Assembly: GCF_018129685.1 (NCBI RefSeq)
Contig: NZ_JAFCLG010000016.1
Span: 62,001-126,000, forward strand
DNA length: 64,000 nucleotides
DNA from: Bradyrhizobium manausense
GTDB taxonomy: Bacteria; Pseudomonadota; Alphaproteobacteria; Rhizobiales; Xanthobacteraceae
Reading direction: 5' to 3'
Shown: piece by piece, positions 36,254 through 47,182 of the stretch
Layout: every line of letters begins with the position of its first letter
Position numbering within the stretch: position 1 is the stretch's first letter
The notes under the pieces: generated by a model
The model's database searches: none
The model's input: the letters and a program-made list of their open reading frames with translations, nothing else
What the model was told of the DNA's origin: nothing
Translations under genes and position numbers: made by a program

Positions 36254-36288
36254 ATCATGCAAGATCAATGCGTTCCGGGGCTCATACT

Positions 36289-37614
36289 ATGACACAGCTT
36301 GCGATCCAGCCGGCTATCCATCGCCGGCACCAGCCCTGGTACAAGATCCTCTACGTCCAGGTTCTGATCGCGATCGCATTCGGGGTGCTGATCGGCTATT
36401 CTTATCCTGATCTCGGCAAGGCCCTGAAGCCGCTCGGCGACGCCTTCATCGCGCTGATCAAGATGATGATTGCGCCGGTGATCTTTTGCACCGTGGTGCA
36501 CGGCATCTCCTCGATGGGCGACCTCAAGCGCGTCGGCCGGGTCGGGCTGAAGTCGCTGATCTATTTCGAGACGATTTCGACTGTCGCGCTCGCCATCGGT
36601 CTTCTCGTGGGCGAAATTCTCCAGCCCGGGCACGGCTTCAACATCGATCCGGCGACCATCGATCCGAAATCGGTCGCGACCTATGTCACCAAGGCGCACG
36701 AAGACGGCATCGTCGCCCATTTGATGGCGATCATTCCCGACAGCTATGTCGGCGCGATTGCGCGCGGCGATCTCTTGCAGGTGCTGCTGGTCTCGATTCT
36801 CTCCGGTTTTGCCATCGCCTTCCTCGGCAAGACCGGTGAGCCGATTGCGGAGGCGATCGACAAGGCCGCGAAAATGTTCTTCGGCATCATCCGCATCATC
36901 GTTCGCGTGGCGCCGATCGGCGCGTTCGGCGCGATGGCGTTCACCGTCGGCGCCTACGGTCTCGGCTCGCTGCTCAACCTCGCCGCCCTGATCGGCACGT
37001 TCTATCTCACCAGCATGTTGTTCGTGCTGATCGTGCTCGGCTCGATCGCACGGCTGGCCGGCTTCTCGATCATTCGCTTCATCGCCTACATCAAGGACGA
37101 GCTATTGATCGTGCTCGGCACCTCGTCGTCGGAGACGGTGCTGCCGCAGATGATCCAGAAGATGGAGCATCTCGGCGCCTCGCGCTCGGTGGTCGGCCTC
37201 GTGATCCCGACCGGCTACAGCTTCAACCTCGACGGCACCAACATCTACATGACGCTGGCGACGCTGTTCCTGGCGCAGGCGACCAACACGCACCTGACGA
37301 TCTGGCAGGAGCTCGGCATTCTCGGCATCGCGATGATCACCTCGAAGGGGGCATCCGGCGTCACCGGTGCCGGCTTCATCACGCTTGCCGCGACGCTCTC
37401 GATCGTGCCCGACATTCCGATCCAGTCGATCGCGATCCTGGTCGGCATCGACAAGTTCATGAGCGAGTGCCGTGCGCTGACCAATCTGATCGGCAACGGC
37501 GTCGCCTGTGTCGTCATCAGCATCTCCGAGGGCGAGCTCGATCGCGAGGCGTTGCACGAGACCATGGCGCATCCGCTGGAGATGGGCGAAGCGCTGGAGC
37601 CGGGCGGCGGCTGA
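36289..37614 (+). CDS. dctA: C4-dicarboxylate:cation symporter DctA
   Basis: 441 residues of the DAACS family, with about eight helices and the hairpin motifs SSSETVLPQMI and PTGYSFNLDGTNIYMT, plus a GASGVTGAGFITLAAT loop. It imports succinate, malate and fumarate; in rhizobia the C4-dicarboxylate transporter fuels symbiotic N2 fixation. The ATG at 36289 fits the family start; a longer in-frame reading begins inside the palindrome region. dctBD regulators are not next to it, and a palindrome lies at the promoter. Convergent with ridA. Confidence 0.95.
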   Translation: MTQLAIQPAIHRRHQPWYKILYVQVLIAIAFGVLIGYSYPDLGKALKPLGDAFIALIKMMIAPVIFCTVVHGISSMGDLKRVGRVGLKSLIYFETISTVALAIGLLVGEILQPGHGFNIDPATIDPKSVATYVTKAHEDGIVAHLMAIIPDSYVGAIARGDLLQVLLVSILSGFAIAFLGKTGEPIAEAIDKAAKMFFGIIRIIVRVAPIGAFGAMAFTVGAYGLGSLLNLAALIGTFYLTSMLFVLIVLGSIARLAGFSIIRFIAYIKDELLIVLGTSSSETVLPQMIQKMEHLGASRSVVGLVIPTGYSFNLDGTNIYMTLATLFLAQATNTHLTIWQELGILGIAMITSKGASGVTGAGFITLAATLSIVPDIPIQSIAILVGIDKFMSECRALTNLIGNGVACVVISISEGELDREALHETMAHPLEMGEALEPGGG

Positions 37615-37637
37615 GGTCGCGCTGCGCGGGCGCTCGA

Positions 37638-37985
37638 TCAGCCCTTGAGCGCGGTCACCACGACCTCGATCAGCGCGCCACCGCCGAGATCGGCAACGCC
37701 GACGGTGGCGCGGGTCGGCAGGTCGTCGCCGAAGAATTCGGTCCAGGCCGCGTCCATCTCCTTCTTCCTGGAGAGATCCGTGACGAAGATCGAGGCACTG
37801 ACGATGCGGCTCTTGTCGGTGCCGGCTTCCTTGAGATAGCCGGCGATCTTGCCGAGGATGTTGCGGGTCTGGTCGCCCATCGAGACCGAGGTGTCGTCGG
37901 CGATGGTGCCGCCGACGAAGACGAAGCCGTTGGCTTCGACGGCGCGGTGCATGATTGGCGTGCGGATGCTGCGGGTGATGCTCAT
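37638..37985 (-). CDS. RidA family imine/enamine deaminase
   Basis: 115 residues: MSITRSIRTPIMHRAVEANGFVFVGGTIADD, the conserved Arg in PTRATVGVADL and C-terminal ALIEVVVTAL. RidA proteins hydrolyse reactive imines and enamines made by amino acid oxidases and dehydratases. The gene lies 15 bases downstream of an FAD amine oxidoreductase in the same direction. It is the last gene of the amine-oxidation unit, where it could clear imine products. Confidence 0.93.
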   Translation of the reverse strand: MSITRSIRTPIMHRAVEANGFVFVGGTIADDTSVSMGDQTRNILGKIAGYLKEAGTDKSRIVSASIFVTDLSRKKEMDAAWTEFFGDDLPTRATVGVADLGGGALIEVVVTALKG

Positions 37986-38000
37986 GACGTCCTCGAACTG

Positions 38001-39122
38001 CTAGGATGTGGCGGGATAGAAGCGGTCGATGCCGAGATCGCTGATGCGAGTCTGGGTACCGCCATTGACGATCAGCTCCGCCATCACGGCGCCGGCGCCG
38101 GGGCCGAGCTGAAAGCCGTGCAGGGAGAAGCCGAACTGGTGATAGAGCCCCTTGTGACGGCTGCTCGGGCCGAACACGGGAATGTCATCCTTCATCTTGG
38201 CCTCGATGCCGGCCCAGGCGCGCACGATGGTGGCGCCGCGCATGATCGGGAACAGCTCGAACACGGTGCGGGCGCTGATCGCGAGGCTCTTCCAGTCCAG
38301 CACCGTTTCGTTGCGGTCCTGGTAGGGTGTGGCCAGATGGCCGCCGCCGATCAGCACGGTGCCGTTCTTGAACTGCTTGAACGAGAGTTTTCGCCCGCGC
38401 AGGATCACGACGGGGTCGATGAAGTGCGGCACGCGCGAGGTGATCATCAGCATTGGCGCCACCGTCTCGACCGGCACGGGCTCACCGAGCGCGGCCGCGA
38501 TCTTGCCGGCCCAGGCGCCGGCGGCATTGACCAGCACCGGCGCCGCATAGGTGTCGGAGCCGACATCGACCAACCAGAGGCCGTCGCCATAGCGGATATT
38601 GCCGGCGGCCATGCCCTCGCGCACGGTGGCGCCAAGCTGCTCGGCCTTGCGACGGAACGCCGTCGTCGTCTGCGCCGGATTGGCGGCGCCATCGCGGCGC
38701 GAGACCACGCCGCCAGGGCAGGTATCGGCGACCGCGGGCACGAGACGCCGCAGCTCAGTGGCGTCGATCAGCTCTTCATGGGTGAAGCCGAGCGCATTGA
38801 GCTCGGCGACGCGGGCACGACAGACAGCGAGTTCGTCCTCGTTTTCCGCGACCAGCACCTGTCCGTGGCTCTCGAAGCTGCAATCATCGTCGAGGAGATC
38901 TGAAATCTTCTCCCATATGCTCATCGAGCGGATCGAGAGCGGAATTTCGGGGATGTGCCGCGCCAGTTGGCGGACGCCGCCGGCATTGACGCCTGAGGCA
39001 TGGCGGCCGGCGTAGTCTTTCTCGATCAGCACCGGCTTCAGGCCGGCAAGGCATAGATGCAGCGTCGTCGAGCATCCGTGGATGCCGCCGCCAATGACGA
39101 TCGCATCCACATTGGTGGTCAT
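38001..39122 (-). CDS. FAD-dependent amine/amino acid oxidoreductase (HcnC/opine oxidase beta-like)
   Basis: 373 residues of the DAO family. N-terminal FAD site VIGGGIHGCSTTLHL, a GVNAGGVRQLA segment, and C-terminal WAGIEAKMKDDIPVFG plus GFSLHGFQLGPGAGAVMAELI. Beta subunits of opine oxidase, HCN synthase (HcnC) and related complexes have this layout and oxidise the C-N bond of an amino acid or opine. The ATG at 39122 overlaps the stop of the HcnB-like gene by four bases. A second DAO-family gene is at 41082, so this unit has two candidate catalytic subunits. Confidence 0.88.
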   Translation of the reverse strand: MTTNVDAIVIGGGIHGCSTTLHLCLAGLKPVLIEKDYAGRHASGVNAGGVRQLARHIPEIPLSIRSMSIWEKISDLLDDDCSFESHGQVLVAENEDELAVCRARVAELNALGFTHEELIDATELRRLVPAVADTCPGGVVSRRDGAANPAQTTTAFRRKAEQLGATVREGMAAGNIRYGDGLWLVDVGSDTYAAPVLVNAAGAWAGKIAAALGEPVPVETVAPMLMITSRVPHFIDPVVILRGRKLSFKQFKNGTVLIGGGHLATPYQDRNETVLDWKSLAISARTVFELFPIMRGATIVRAWAGIEAKMKDDIPVFGPSSRHKGLYHQFGFSLHGFQLGPGAGAVMAELIVNGGTQTRISDLGIDRFYPATS

Positions 39123-40537
39123 CCGCGCACCACGGCCTTGACGTCGGCCTCGCTCTTCGGGACGGAAGCAAGCTCCGCGAGCGTGATCGGCTTCACCGGC
39201 GCGCGCAGCCGGTAGTAGCCGATCTCCTGCGGAGTCTTGGCCCGCGCCTGCGCCATCAGCTCGGTGACGGTGAGACCGCAGAGCCGGCCCTGACACGGAC
39301 CCATGCCGGTGCGGCGATAAGCCTTGAGCTGATTGGGCCCGGTCGCACCAATCGCGACCGAGTCGAGGACGTCCTTTGCGGTGACCTCCTCGCAGCGGCA
39401 GACGATGGTGTCGCCCGAGGGAATGCGGAACTGTGGCGCGGGGCGGAACAGCGTGTCGAGAAACACGCGGCCGCGCTCGGCCTTGGCGAGGTCGGCGCGG
39501 AGCGTCGCCATCGCGGGAAGTCTTGCAGCGACAGCGGGAGCCAATGATTCCACGGCTGCGCGCGCCGCGATGCGGCCACGGACCACCGCCGCATTCGCGC
39601 CGCCGATGCCAGCACCGTCCCCGGCAATGGCGATTCCAGGGACCGAAGAATTGCCGCTCGCATCGAGCACGGGCGACCAGCACAGTTGCAGATCGTCCCA
39701 GCGATGCTCGACGCCGGCCGACATCGCCAGATTGACGTTGGGCACGACGCCCTGGTGCAGTAGCAGGAGATCCGCGGGGATGGTCTCGCGCTTCCCGCCC
39801 CCGACATAGCTCACACTCGCAAGCTGGCCATCACCGGATGCCGCAAGCTCAGTGACACCGGAGACCACCTGCACCTTCGCTTTCACCTCGCGCATCATCG
39901 ACAGGCCCTTGGCGAAATAGGGCGAGGTCAGGAACGCGAAAGCGTGCGGGAGCGCGGCGAAATAATTGCCGCGCTCGGTGGTGTCGAGAATGCGGTCGAT
40001 CCGGCCGCCCAGTCGCAGGATCTGCGCGGCGAGCAGCCAGAGCAGCGGCCCCTGCCCCGCGATGACGGTGCGTCCATCAGGCACCAGCGCCGAAGATTTC
40101 AACATCGTCTGCGCGGCACCGGCTGTCATCACGCCTGGCAGCGTCCAGCCGGGAATCGGGAACGGCCGCTCCAGCGCCCCGGTCGCGAGGATCACGCGCT
40201 TTGCCTTGACGAAGGCAGAAGCACCGCCGATCGAGACGGCAAGATCGAGGTTGCGGTCGAGGCTCCAGACCGTGGCGCGATGGATGACCTCTGCGCCGCT
40301 GGCGCCGAGCGACTTCACCAGATCGGCGCCGCCCCAATAGTCCGCGCCGAGCAGGTTGCGTTCAGTCACCGGCGTCGAGGAGATGGCGCGGAATACCTGG
40401 CCGCCGGGGCCAACGTTCTCGTCGAGCAGCAGCGTTGAGAGGCCAGCTTCAGCTGATGTCGCCGCGGCCGCGAGGCCAGCAGGCCCTGCGCCGATCACTA
40501 CGACATCATAATCTTCGCGTTTGGGAGCCACAGTCAT
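39119..40537 (-). CDS. NAD/FAD oxidoreductase with C-terminal [2Fe-2S] domain (HcnB/opine oxidase alpha-like)
   Basis: 472 residues. N-terminal FAD site IGAGPAGLAAAATSAEAG, ATGALERPFPIPGW, second nucleotide-binding region GRTVIAGQGPLLWLLAAQI, and C-terminal Cys-rich domain IVCRCEEVTAKDV...GMGPCQGRLCG. It is the electron-transfer alpha subunit of opine oxidase/HcnB-type dehydrogenases. The start ATG at 40537 overlaps the previous gene stop by four bases. It forms a complex with the FAD subunit (38001) and the small ferredoxin-like subunit. Confidence 0.9.
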   Translation of the reverse strand: MTVAPKREDYDVVVIGAGPAGLAAAATSAEAGLSTLLLDENVGPGGQVFRAISSTPVTERNLLGADYWGGADLVKSLGASGAEVIHRATVWSLDRNLDLAVSIGGASAFVKAKRVILATGALERPFPIPGWTLPGVMTAGAAQTMLKSSALVPDGRTVIAGQGPLLWLLAAQILRLGGRIDRILDTTERGNYFAALPHAFAFLTSPYFAKGLSMMREVKAKVQVVSGVTELAASGDGQLASVSYVGGGKRETIPADLLLLHQGVVPNVNLAMSAGVEHRWDDLQLCWSPVLDASGNSSVPGIAIAGDGAGIGGANAAVVRGRIAARAAVESLAPAVAARLPAMATLRADLAKAERGRVFLDTLFRPAPQFRIPSGDTIVCRCEEVTAKDVLDSVAIGATGPNQLKAYRRTGMGPCQGRLCGLTVTELMAQARAKTPQEIGYYRLRAPVKPITLAELASVPKSEADVKAVVRG

Positions 40538-40830
40538 CGTCCGATCTCCCGCTTGCCCTTCTGGACTTCGATCTGCATGCCGTCGGCGACGGGCACGAGG
40601 CAGCCCTGGCGATTGCCGACGCCGTCGATGGTGACAAGGCAGTCGAAGCACACGCCCATCATGCAGTAAGGCAGACGTGGCGCGCCGCTCACCGCGGTGG
40701 AACGCCGTGCGTCCTGGCCGGATGCCAGTAGCGCAGCGGAAACCGTGTCGCCTTGCCGCGCCGCGACGGCCACGCCATCGACGAAGATCTGCACTTGCGG
40801 ACGCTTGTCCTGCTCGGATCGTCTAAACAT
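40534..40830 (-). CDS. Small [2Fe-2S] ferredoxin-like subunit (HcnA/OoxC-like)
   Basis: 98 residues of the Fer2_4 family. Cysteines 56, 61, 64 and 77 (C-x4-C-x2-C-x12-C) form the [2Fe-2S] site in PYCMMGVCFDCLVTIDG. The start ATG at 40830 has GAGG upstream. It is the first of three consecutive overlapping genes encoding the amine dehydrogenase complex. The HcnABC resemblance raises hydrogen cyanide synthase as an alternative, but the transporter and RidA context suggests amino-acid or opine oxidation. Confidence 0.9.
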   Translation of the reverse strand: MFRRSEQDKRPQVQIFVDGVAVAARQGDTVSAALLASGQDARRSTAVSGAPRLPYCMMGVCFDCLVTIDGVGNRQGCLVPVADGMQIEVQKGKREIGR

Positions 40831-40900
40831 GGGATGCCTCGTGGCTCCTACTCTGAACTTGCTGGAGCGTAGGAAAGTCGGGAACTGCCGCGATTGCTTC

Positions 40901-41031
40901 ACCTCTCCCCAACGGGGAGAGGTCGGATTGCACAGCAATCCGGGTGAGGGGCGGCCGCGCGCGGTCAGGCTGTAACCCCTCACCCGGACCGCATCTTACG
41001 ATGCGCTCCGACCTCTCCCTACGGGAGAGGT
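40901..41031. repeat. Long intergenic inverted repeat (ACCTCTCCC...GGGAGAGGT)
   Basis: The outer arms and inner CTCACCCGG / CCGGGTGAG pairs make a large structured element in the 251-base gap before the HcnA-like gene. A related element lies at 57791-57939. Shared repeats suggest a dispersed family; this one may attenuate transcription of the FAD gene upstream. Confidence 0.8.
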
Positions 41032-41081
41032 GATCTGAGTTCCTGGCTGCTGCCTTCACTTCTTTCAACGCTCTCGCACCT

Positions 41082-42218
41082 CTAGTAGCCGCTGCTGTTG
41101 GACGCGCCAGCGCTGCCAAACCGGCTGGCAGAGAACGCGCCGACCAGCTCCGGCTCTAGCGCACCTTGCGCGACCATGCGCGCGACCTCGAAGGCGTGGT
41201 TGGAGGCGAGCGTCACACCGGAATGACAGCACGCGACGAAGGCGCCGGGATGCGTCTGCGACTGGTCGTAGATCGGAAAGCCGTCCATCGGCATGACGCG
41301 GATGCCGGACCAGCTCCTGACGACGTTGAGCCGCGACAGATGCGGAAACATGCGCTGCGCGCGATCGGCCATCACGCCGCTGATCGCAGGCTTCAGCGTG
41401 CGATCATCCAGCTCGTCCTCCTTGCTGTCGCCGATCATCACCGTGCCCTCGTCGGTCTGGCGGATCGTGGTCAGCGGATGCGGCAGGAACGGCATGGTGC
41501 GCTCGGTCACCACGACCTGACCTCGGGTCGGTCCCATCGGCGCGTCAAGGCCGACCATCGGCGCGAGCGTCTGATTGGCATTGCCGGCCGCGAGCACGAC
41601 CTTGGCGGCACCCAGCTCGCCCTTCGGCGTGGTCAGGCGGAATTCACCGCCGCTGTTGCTGATGGCCGAGACTGGGCGCTCCGGAAAATAATCGATGCCG
41701 AACGCCTTGAAGCCCGTATGGAAAGCACGGAACGTGCGCAGCGAATTGACGTGGCCGTCGAGCGGACAATAGCTGCCGCCGGACACGTCTGGCCCGATCA
41801 GCGGCAACGACTTCTTCACCTCGGAGGCGGACAGCATCTCCATCTTGTAGTCGGCCGCGCCGGTCTGGTTGTGCATCCGCTTGACCAGTTCGGCACGCTG
41901 GCCGAATTCGTCCTCGCCGAGCGTGAGATGAAAGCCGCCGTTCTGCTGAAGCGCGACGTCGAGACCGGTCTGCTGCTTCAATTCGGAGGCAAGCCGGCCC
42001 CACGCCTGCGACGCCTGCACGGTCCAGACCGTATAGGCCGGCATGCCGAGGCCCTTGCTCTGGACCCACACCAGCGCAAAGTTCGCACGCGATGCGCGCT
42101 TGGTGATGTCGCCTTCGTCGAGCACGGCGACGCTCTTGCCGAGCCGGCCGAGGCCCCAAGCAATGGCGGAGCCGAGCAATCCGCCGCCGACGACGGCGAC
42201 GTCATAATCCTTGGGCAT
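41082..42218 (-). CDS. FAD-dependent oxidoreductase, DAO family (second amine oxidoreductase)
   Basis: 378 residues. N-terminal FAD site VVGGGLLGSAIAWGLG, ANFALVWVQSKGLG, DGHVNSLRTF, and C-terminal SWSGIRVMPMDGFPIYD and CHSGVTLASNHAFEVARMV. DAO enzymes oxidise amino acids or secondary amines. It directly follows the PotC-like permease (gap eight bases) in the ABC operon and precedes the HcnA-like gene across a repeat. It may be an alternative or additional beta subunit. Confidence 0.9.
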   Translation of the reverse strand: MPKDYDVAVVGGGLLGSAIAWGLGRLGKSVAVLDEGDITKRASRANFALVWVQSKGLGMPAYTVWTVQASQAWGRLASELKQQTGLDVALQQNGGFHLTLGEDEFGQRAELVKRMHNQTGAADYKMEMLSASEVKKSLPLIGPDVSGGSYCPLDGHVNSLRTFRAFHTGFKAFGIDYFPERPVSAISNSGGEFRLTTPKGELGAAKVVLAAGNANQTLAPMVGLDAPMGPTRGQVVVTERTMPFLPHPLTTIRQTDEGTVMIGDSKEDELDDRTLKPAISGVMADRAQRMFPHLSRLNVVRSWSGIRVMPMDGFPIYDQSQTHPGAFVACCHSGVTLASNHAFEVARMVAQGALEPELVGAFSASRFGSAGASNSSGY

Positions 42219-42226
42219 GGTTTCTC

Positions 42227-43033
42227 CTATCGTCCTGTGTCGCCCTTGCCGGCGAGCACGCGGTCGAGCCCGTAGAAGCGGTCGAGCAGAATGAGGGCGG
42301 TCATGGTGACAGCGATCACGCAGGCCGAGACTGACGTCACCAGCGGATCGATGTTGTCCTGGATGTAAAGGAACATACGCACCGGCAACGTTTCGGTGCC
42401 GGGCGCGGCGAGGAAGACGGTCATGGTCAGATCGTCGAAGGACTGGATGAAGGCGAGCGCCCAGCCGCTGATGACGCCCGGCAGGATCAGCGGCAGCGTG
42501 ACGCGCCGGAACAGCGTCCAGCCGCCGGCGCCGAGCGAGACGGCCGCCATCTCGACCGTACGGTCCATGCCGGTCGCGGCCGCCAACGTCAGCCGCAACG
42601 CGAACGGAAACACGATGATGACATGAGCGATGATCAGCGCTGCAAAGCTGCCGCCGAACCCGGCCGAGGTGAAGAAGCGCAGGAAGGCGATTCCGAGCAC
42701 GACATGCGGGATCATCAGCGGCGACAGGAACAGCGCCGCCAGCGCATCACGACCGCGGAAGCGATAGCGCGCGATCGCGAGCGCCGCCGGGACCGCGAAC
42801 AGCAGCGCCACGAACGACGACAGCGCGCCGAGGCCAAGGCTTACCCAGAATGCGTGGATGAATTCGGGATAGTTGCCGATCGCCCTGAACCAGCGCAGCG
42901 AGAATCCGTTGGTCGGCAGCGACAGAAAACCTTCGGGCGTGAAGGCGACGAGGCAGACCACCACGATGGGCGCCACCATGACGATGACGAAGATGGTGTG
43001 AAAGATCAGCGCCAGCGGGCCGTTCCGCCTCAT
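42227..43033 (-). CDS. ABC transporter permease, PotC-like
   Basis: 268 residues with about six membrane helices and the EAA-like loop MAAVSLGAGGWTLFRRVTLPLILPG. It belongs to the polyamine/opine-type binding-protein-dependent permeases. Its start ATG overlaps the PotB-like stop by four bases. Works with the PotB-like permease, ATPase and periplasmic binding protein of this unit. Confidence 0.92.
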   Translation of the reverse strand: MRRNGPLALIFHTIFVIVMVAPIVVVCLVAFTPEGFLSLPTNGFSLRWFRAIGNYPEFIHAFWVSLGLGALSSFVALLFAVPAALAIARYRFRGRDALAALFLSPLMIPHVVLGIAFLRFFTSAGFGGSFAALIIAHVIIVFPFALRLTLAAATGMDRTVEMAAVSLGAGGWTLFRRVTLPLILPGVISGWALAFIQSFDDLTMTVFLAAPGTETLPVRMFLYIQDNIDPLVTSVSACVIAVTMTALILLDRFYGLDRVLAGKGDTGR

Positions 43034-43901
43034 CGGAACACCTCCGCGTAACGCCGCTCGATCAGCGCGTTGCTGCCGATGACGATCAGCACCAGCGCGA
43101 CCAGCAGCAGCGTGGCGACCGCCGCGCCGAGCGGCCAGTTCAGCGTGTTGAGGAATTCGTCATAGGCGAGCGTCGCCGCAACCTTGAGGCGGCGGCCACC
43201 GATGATCGCGGGCGTCGCAAAGGCGCTGGCCGAGAGCGAGAACACGATGATCGCGCCCGACAGCACGCCCGGCATGATCTGCGGCATGATGATGCGGCGG
43301 ATGATCGTGATGGAGCCTGCACCGAGCGACATCGCCGCGTTCTCGATCTGCGGATCGAGCCGCTGCAGCGCCGCCCACACCGAGAGCACCATGAACGGCA
43401 TCATCACATGCGCGAGCGCGACGACCATGCCTGTCTCGGTGAACATGAAGGGGATGGGTGAGCGGATGACGCCAAGCGACATCAAGAGCTTGTTGACGAG
43501 ACCGTTATTGCCGCCGAACAGCAGCGCCCAGCCGAGCGTGCGCGCCACCACGGAGATCAATAGCGGGCCGAGGATAACCAGCAGGAAGATGCTCTTCCAG
43601 CGGCCGCTCATGCGGTTGAGGATGTAGGCTTCGGGCGCGCCGAACAGCGCGGTGAGCAGCGTCGTCAGGATCGCGATGCGAAACGTCCGCCAGAACATCT
43701 CGGCATAATAGGGATCGGTCGCGATCTCCTTCCAGTTCTTCAGGATGAAGACCGGCTCGATGCCCTTGTACTGGCCCCAGTCGTGGAACGACAGCATCAC
43801 GGTCATCGCGAGCGGGATCAACAACACGCCGACGAACAGAATCAAGGCGGGCGCCGTCAGCGCCCAAGGTGCACGTGCATTGCGTTCTTCGGCGACTGTG
43901 C

Positions 43902-43905
<4 letters not shown>
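43030..43905 (-). CDS. ABC transporter permease, PotB-like
   Basis: 291 residues. Hydrophobic helices with the EAA-like loop NAAMSLGAGSITIIRRIIMPQIMPG. First permease of the transporter, overlapping the ATPase stop by four bases and the PotC-like start by four, so translation is coupled through the set. Spermidine/putrescine-, opine- or amino-acid-type substrates are typical for this family. Confidence 0.92.
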
Positions 43906-44942
<1,037 letters not shown>

Positions 44943-44970
44943 GCCGCTGTCTCCGCCGAGAACGATCAGA

Positions 44971-46008
44971 TCAGCGCTCGACCTCGCGGTTCCAGCGCTT
45001 GGTCCACTCTTCGCGCTTCTCGTTGATGGCGGTCCAATCGGGATTATAGAGCTTGGCCGCGCGCTCGCCGATCGGCGCCATCTTGCCGAGCTCCGGCGGT
45101 ACCACCAGCGATTTCAGCACCGGTCCATAGCCATAATCCTTCAGCATCACGAGCTGGATCTTGGGATCGAGCAGCATCTTGACGAAATTCGACGCCAGTG
45201 GCGATGCGTTGGGCTTGGCGATCGGACAGGCCGTCGTCAGCAACGTCGCGGCGCCTTCCTTCGGATAGACGAAGTCGACGGGAAAACCGGTGTTGGCAAA
45301 GCTCTGCACGCGACCGGTGCCCCACACCGCAATCACGGCCTGGCCGGACTGGAACAGCTCGGTCATCTTGCCCGGCGACGGCTCATAGGCGAGCACGTTC
45401 GGATTGATCTCTTCCTTGAAGATCTTGAAGCCGGAGTCGACGTTGGCCTCGCCGCCGCCGTTCATCTTCGACAGCATCACCAGCGCTTCGAGACCATAGG
45501 TATTGTTGATCGGCGGGATCACGAGCTGCTTGGCGTATTTCGTGTCCTTCAGATCGTTCCACGAGGTCGGCGGCGCCCAGCCTTTCTCGGCAAACACCTT
45601 GGTGTTGTACATCAAGCCGGTCGCGACGATGCCGATCGCGACCGCGCGATCATCCTTGAAGCGCGCGGTATCGTAGAGATCGGTAGCCGGCAGCCCATCG
45701 AGCTTGCCGCAGAAGCCGAGCTGGATCGCCTGATACATCGGGCCGTCGTCGACAATGGCGACGTCGATCTGCTGGTTGCCCTTCTGCGCCTGGAGTTTTG
45801 CGAGCGTGTCGGTGGAATTGCCGGCGACGTATTCGACCTTGACGCCGTTCTCCTTCTCGAAGGTCGGGATCACCTCGTCGCGGATCGTCTTCTCGAACGA
45901 GCCGCCATAGCCGGCGACATAGAGCGTCTTTTGCTGGGCCGAGACGGCCGTCGGCACGGCGATGAGCGCTGCGATGCTGACCGCGGTCAGAAGGCGAAAA
46001 GTCTTCAT
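44971..46008 (-). CDS. Periplasmic binding protein, PotD/family 1-like
   Basis: 345 residues with a signal peptide (MKTFRLLTAVSIAALIAVPT...AQQ) and the fold of spermidine/putrescine- or iron-type family 1 binding proteins: TLYVAGYGGSFEKTIRDEVIP and DVAIVDDGPMYQAIQLG. The ATG at 46008 begins the signal; an in-frame longer reading does not. It is the first gene of the transporter-oxidase unit, divergent from a LysR gene. Confidence 0.9.
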   Translation of the reverse strand: MKTFRLLTAVSIAALIAVPTAVSAQQKTLYVAGYGGSFEKTIRDEVIPTFEKENGVKVEYVAGNSTDTLAKLQAQKGNQQIDVAIVDDGPMYQAIQLGFCGKLDGLPATDLYDTARFKDDRAVAIGIVATGLMYNTKVFAEKGWAPPTSWNDLKDTKYAKQLVIPPINNTYGLEALVMLSKMNGGGEANVDSGFKIFKEEINPNVLAYEPSPGKMTELFQSGQAVIAVWGTGRVQSFANTGFPVDFVYPKEGAATLLTTACPIAKPNASPLASNFVKMLLDPKIQLVMLKDYGYGPVLKSLVVPPELGKMAPIGERAAKLYNPDWTAINEKREEWTKRWNREVER

Positions 46009-46282
46009 GTGGACCGATCTCCAATACCGGAATGAGGTGACGTGCCGACAAATCCCTGGGCTGAAGCGCGTTGCCGCATTTCCTTCCGCGCCAATCCCCC
46101 CGAAACAGGGCTCCGGCCCCTGCTCAGCGTATTTGGCGCGATTCGGAGGTTTGAGGGCCTCCAAGGTGCCGAAAAAGCGGGCTGTCTCCAGTCCTGATCA
46201 AAAAGATCGCAAACCCCGACTTCCATCGTCCAATGAATAATGGCACCATCTGCATGCCCAAATGTTATGAATGGAATTGGCG

Positions 46283-47182
46283 ATGGCGCGGATCAATTCG
46301 CGGCAGGTGGAGGCTTTTCGGGCGACGATGCTGACCGGCAGCGTCACCGAGGCGGCCGCGCTGATGACGGTGACCCAACCGGCGGTGAGCCGGCTGCTGC
46401 GCGACCTCCAGGCCCTGCTGAAAATGGAGCTGTTCGAGCGGCGCGGCACGGGCCTGGTGCCGACCGCGGCGGCCATGGCACTCTATACTGAAGTCGAGCG
46501 CTCCTTCGTGGGCCTCGAGCGCATCACGGCGGCCGCCGAGGAAATCCGCGGACGCCGCACCGGCTCGCTGCGGATCGCAGCACTGCCGGCGCTGTCAAAC
46601 GGCTATCTGCCGCGGCTCACCGGACACTTTCTCAAGGAGCGGCCCAACCTCAATCTCGCCTTCTTCGGCGTGATCTCGCCGATCGTTGTGGACTGGGTGC
46701 TGAACAATCAATGCGACGTCGGCTTTGCCGAGGTGCCGATCGCGCATTCCGGCCTGCCAAGCCAGAAATTGCCCGCGCCCGCGCGCGTTGCGGTGCTGCC
46801 GATGGGCCATCGCCTCGCGGAGAAGGAAGTTCTGGAGCCGCGCGATTTCGAGGGCGAGACGTTCATCTCGTTGTCGGCGGGATCGTCGAGCCGGCATCTC
46901 GTCGACCAGATCTTCCATCGCCACGACGTGCGCCGCGTGCTGCGCGTGGAGACCGCGCTGTCCGAGATCATGTGCGGCATGGTGTCGTCAGGGCTTGGCG
47001 TCGCGATCTGCGATCCCTTCACCGCGCAGGAATTCTCGACCCGCGGCGTCGTCGTGCGCCGCTTCCTGCCGCGCATCGACTTCGAGTTCTCCGCCGTATT
47101 TCCCGCGCAGCGCAGCCCCTCGCCTGTCGCGCTCGATCTGGTCGAGACCATGCGCAAGTCGCTGGCGGAATTCGAGAGCTAG
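46283..47182 (+). CDS. LysR family regulator of the transporter/amine-oxidation unit
   Basis: 299 residues. N-terminal winged HTH (MARINSRQVEAFRATMLTGSVTEAAALMTVTQPAVSRLLRDLQALL), then a LysR substrate domain. OccR/NocR opine regulators have this arrangement. ATG 46283 has a weak GGA; ATG 46271 is an alternative. Divergent from the binding-protein gene across 274 bases; overlaps the end of the amidohydrolase gene by four bases in the opposite direction. Inducer unknown. Confidence 0.9.
   Translation: MARINSRQVEAFRATMLTGSVTEAAALMTVTQPAVSRLLRDLQALLKMELFERRGTGLVPTAAAMALYTEVERSFVGLERITAAAEEIRGRRTGSLRIAALPALSNGYLPRLTGHFLKERPNLNLAFFGVISPIVVDWVLNNQCDVGFAEVPIAHSGLPSQKLPAPARVAVLPMGHRLAEKEVLEPRDFEGETFISLSAGSSSRHLVDQIFHRHDVRRVLRVETALSEIMCGMVSSGLGVAICDPFTAQEFSTRGVVVRRFLPRIDFEFSAVFPAQRSPSPVALDLVETMRKSLAEFES

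Noticed and set aside
36180..36288. Sigma54 promoter for dctA
   Set aside because: No GG-N10-GC element could be seen, although rhizobial dctA often has one.
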